Shown: piece after piece, positions 63,708-64,000 of the stretch
Layout: each line of letters opens with the position of its first letter
How positions within the stretch are numbered: position 1 is the stretch's first letter
Assembly: GCA_964473465.1 (NCBI GenBank)
Contig: CAYYPE010000014.1
Location: forward strand, 14,031-78,030
Length of the DNA: 64,000 nt
Direction: 5' to 3'
DNA from: CALHRB01 sp964473465
GTDB taxonomy: Bacteria; Bacteroidota; Ignavibacteria; Kapaibacteriales; UBA2268
The notes under the pieces: model-generated
Database searches by the model: none
What the model was told of the DNA's origin: nothing
Seen by the model: the letters and a program-made list of their open reading frames with translations, nothing else
Program-made: the position numbers and the translations under genes

Positions 63708-64000
63708 ATGTCTCTGTTCATAGAAAGATTAGAACTTGAAAAATTGAGGTTAAAGCTCGATGACGCTGTCAAAAACGGGATTGGGTCTGTTGTTTTCATT
63801 TCCGGTGAGCCGGGCTCAGGAAAAACTACCTTAATAGAAAAGTTCCTAAAAGAATGCGACAGTTATTATGAACAAAACATATTAACAGCCTCAAGCAGAT
63901 GTCTCGATATGGATGGAGTGTCAAGGGGATTTCTTCCTTGGAAAGAAATACTAATTGAACTTGATGCAGACAAAGCTGCTGGCAAAGACGAAGAGAAAAA
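63708..64000 (+). CDS. P-loop ATPase, N-terminal part (3' end outside window)
   Basis: The first ~97 residues of a longer protein: MSLFIERLELEKLRLKLDDA, then VVFISGEPGSGKTTLIEKFL with Walker A GEPGSGKT (about 33-40). The following ASSRCLDMDGVSRGFLPWKEIL resembles the start of AAA_16-type ATPases found in large signalling or adenylate-cyclase-like regulators. The frame is open to the right edge, so the domains after this are unknown. It is divergent from the efflux operon. Confidence 0.78.
   Translation, partial: MSLFIERLELEKLRLKLDDAVKNGIGSVVFISGEPGSGKTTLIEKFLKECDSYYEQNILTASSRCLDMDGVSRGFLPWKEILIELDADKAAGKDEEK

Noticed and set aside
1..64000. CRISPR arrays, insertion sequences, prophage or att sites
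   Set aside because: No regularly spaced repeats, transposase or integrase genes, or terminal inverted repeats were seen on reading through the window.

Overview
The window is AT-rich, gene-dense bacterial chromosome with no insertion sequence, prophage or CRISPR array. Five proteins carry a Bacteroidota-type T9SS C-terminal sorting domain, and two promoters fit the Bacteroidota pattern TTTG-N19-TAnnTTTG (tRNA-Val, rplS). It also has flagellar genes (fliW, motB) and several strong Shine-Dalgarno sites, both unusual for classical Bacteroidetes. I infer a basal member of the Bacteroidota/Chlorobiota group, of the Ignavibacteria or Kapabacteria kind. That placement is an inference from gene content only.

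Layout. 1-5.2 kb: end of an MFS transporter, a PlsC-like acyltransferase, a tiny Cys/Gly-rich protein, a small barrel protein, aspS, a STAS protein and tRNA-Glu. 5.2-12.3 kb: cupin, nusB, mreBCD, an alpha/beta hydrolase, a CNNM/CorC protein, recO and tRNA-Asn. 12.3-17.1 kb: two PD40-CRD-OmpA envelope proteins, an outer-membrane barrel and dapD. 17.2-20.1 kb: pgsA, trxB, rplS and a glycosyltransferase. 20.2-25 kb: a T9SS propeller protein, then an 11-heme-motif cytochrome lipoprotein paired with a tandem-rhodanese lipoprotein. 24.8-31.5 kb: a Nudix protein, an exported protein, an ECF sigma factor, an anti-sigma-like protein with a barrel-like C-terminus, a lipoprotein and a large T9SS protein. 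31.6-35 kb: dnaA with a 617-bp AT-rich gap upstream (candidate oriC), fliW and motB. 35-48.7 kb: a very large BNR/T9SS protein, a methyltransferase/thiamine-binding/redox-membrane/GT39 cluster, a CarH-like regulator facing a DUF4397 T9SS protein, a cohesin-like T9SS protein, an IgGFc-domain protein and ccmB. 48.7-54.3 kb: tRNA-Val, tRNA-Leu, a PAS histidine kinase, two response regulators (HDOD and degenerate HD-GYP) and a 99-aa protein. 54.4-63.6 kb: an S9 peptidase and a complete RND efflux operon with its own TetR. The right edge holds the start of a P-loop ATPase gene.

The main theme is the cell envelope: surface proteins, peptidoglycan anchors, shape proteins and efflux. Two regulatory observations stand out. 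First, the sequence TTTGTAACTTATTT-N9-ATGTTA occurs at identical spacing before the ECF sigma gene and directly after the anti-sigma gene, before the lipoprotein/T9SS pair. This suggests an autoregulated envelope-sensing system. Second, the gap between the CarH-like regulator and the DUF4397 gene holds two near-copies of a three-box element (TATACAA-type boxes at 11 and 20 bp steps), which look like CarH operators.
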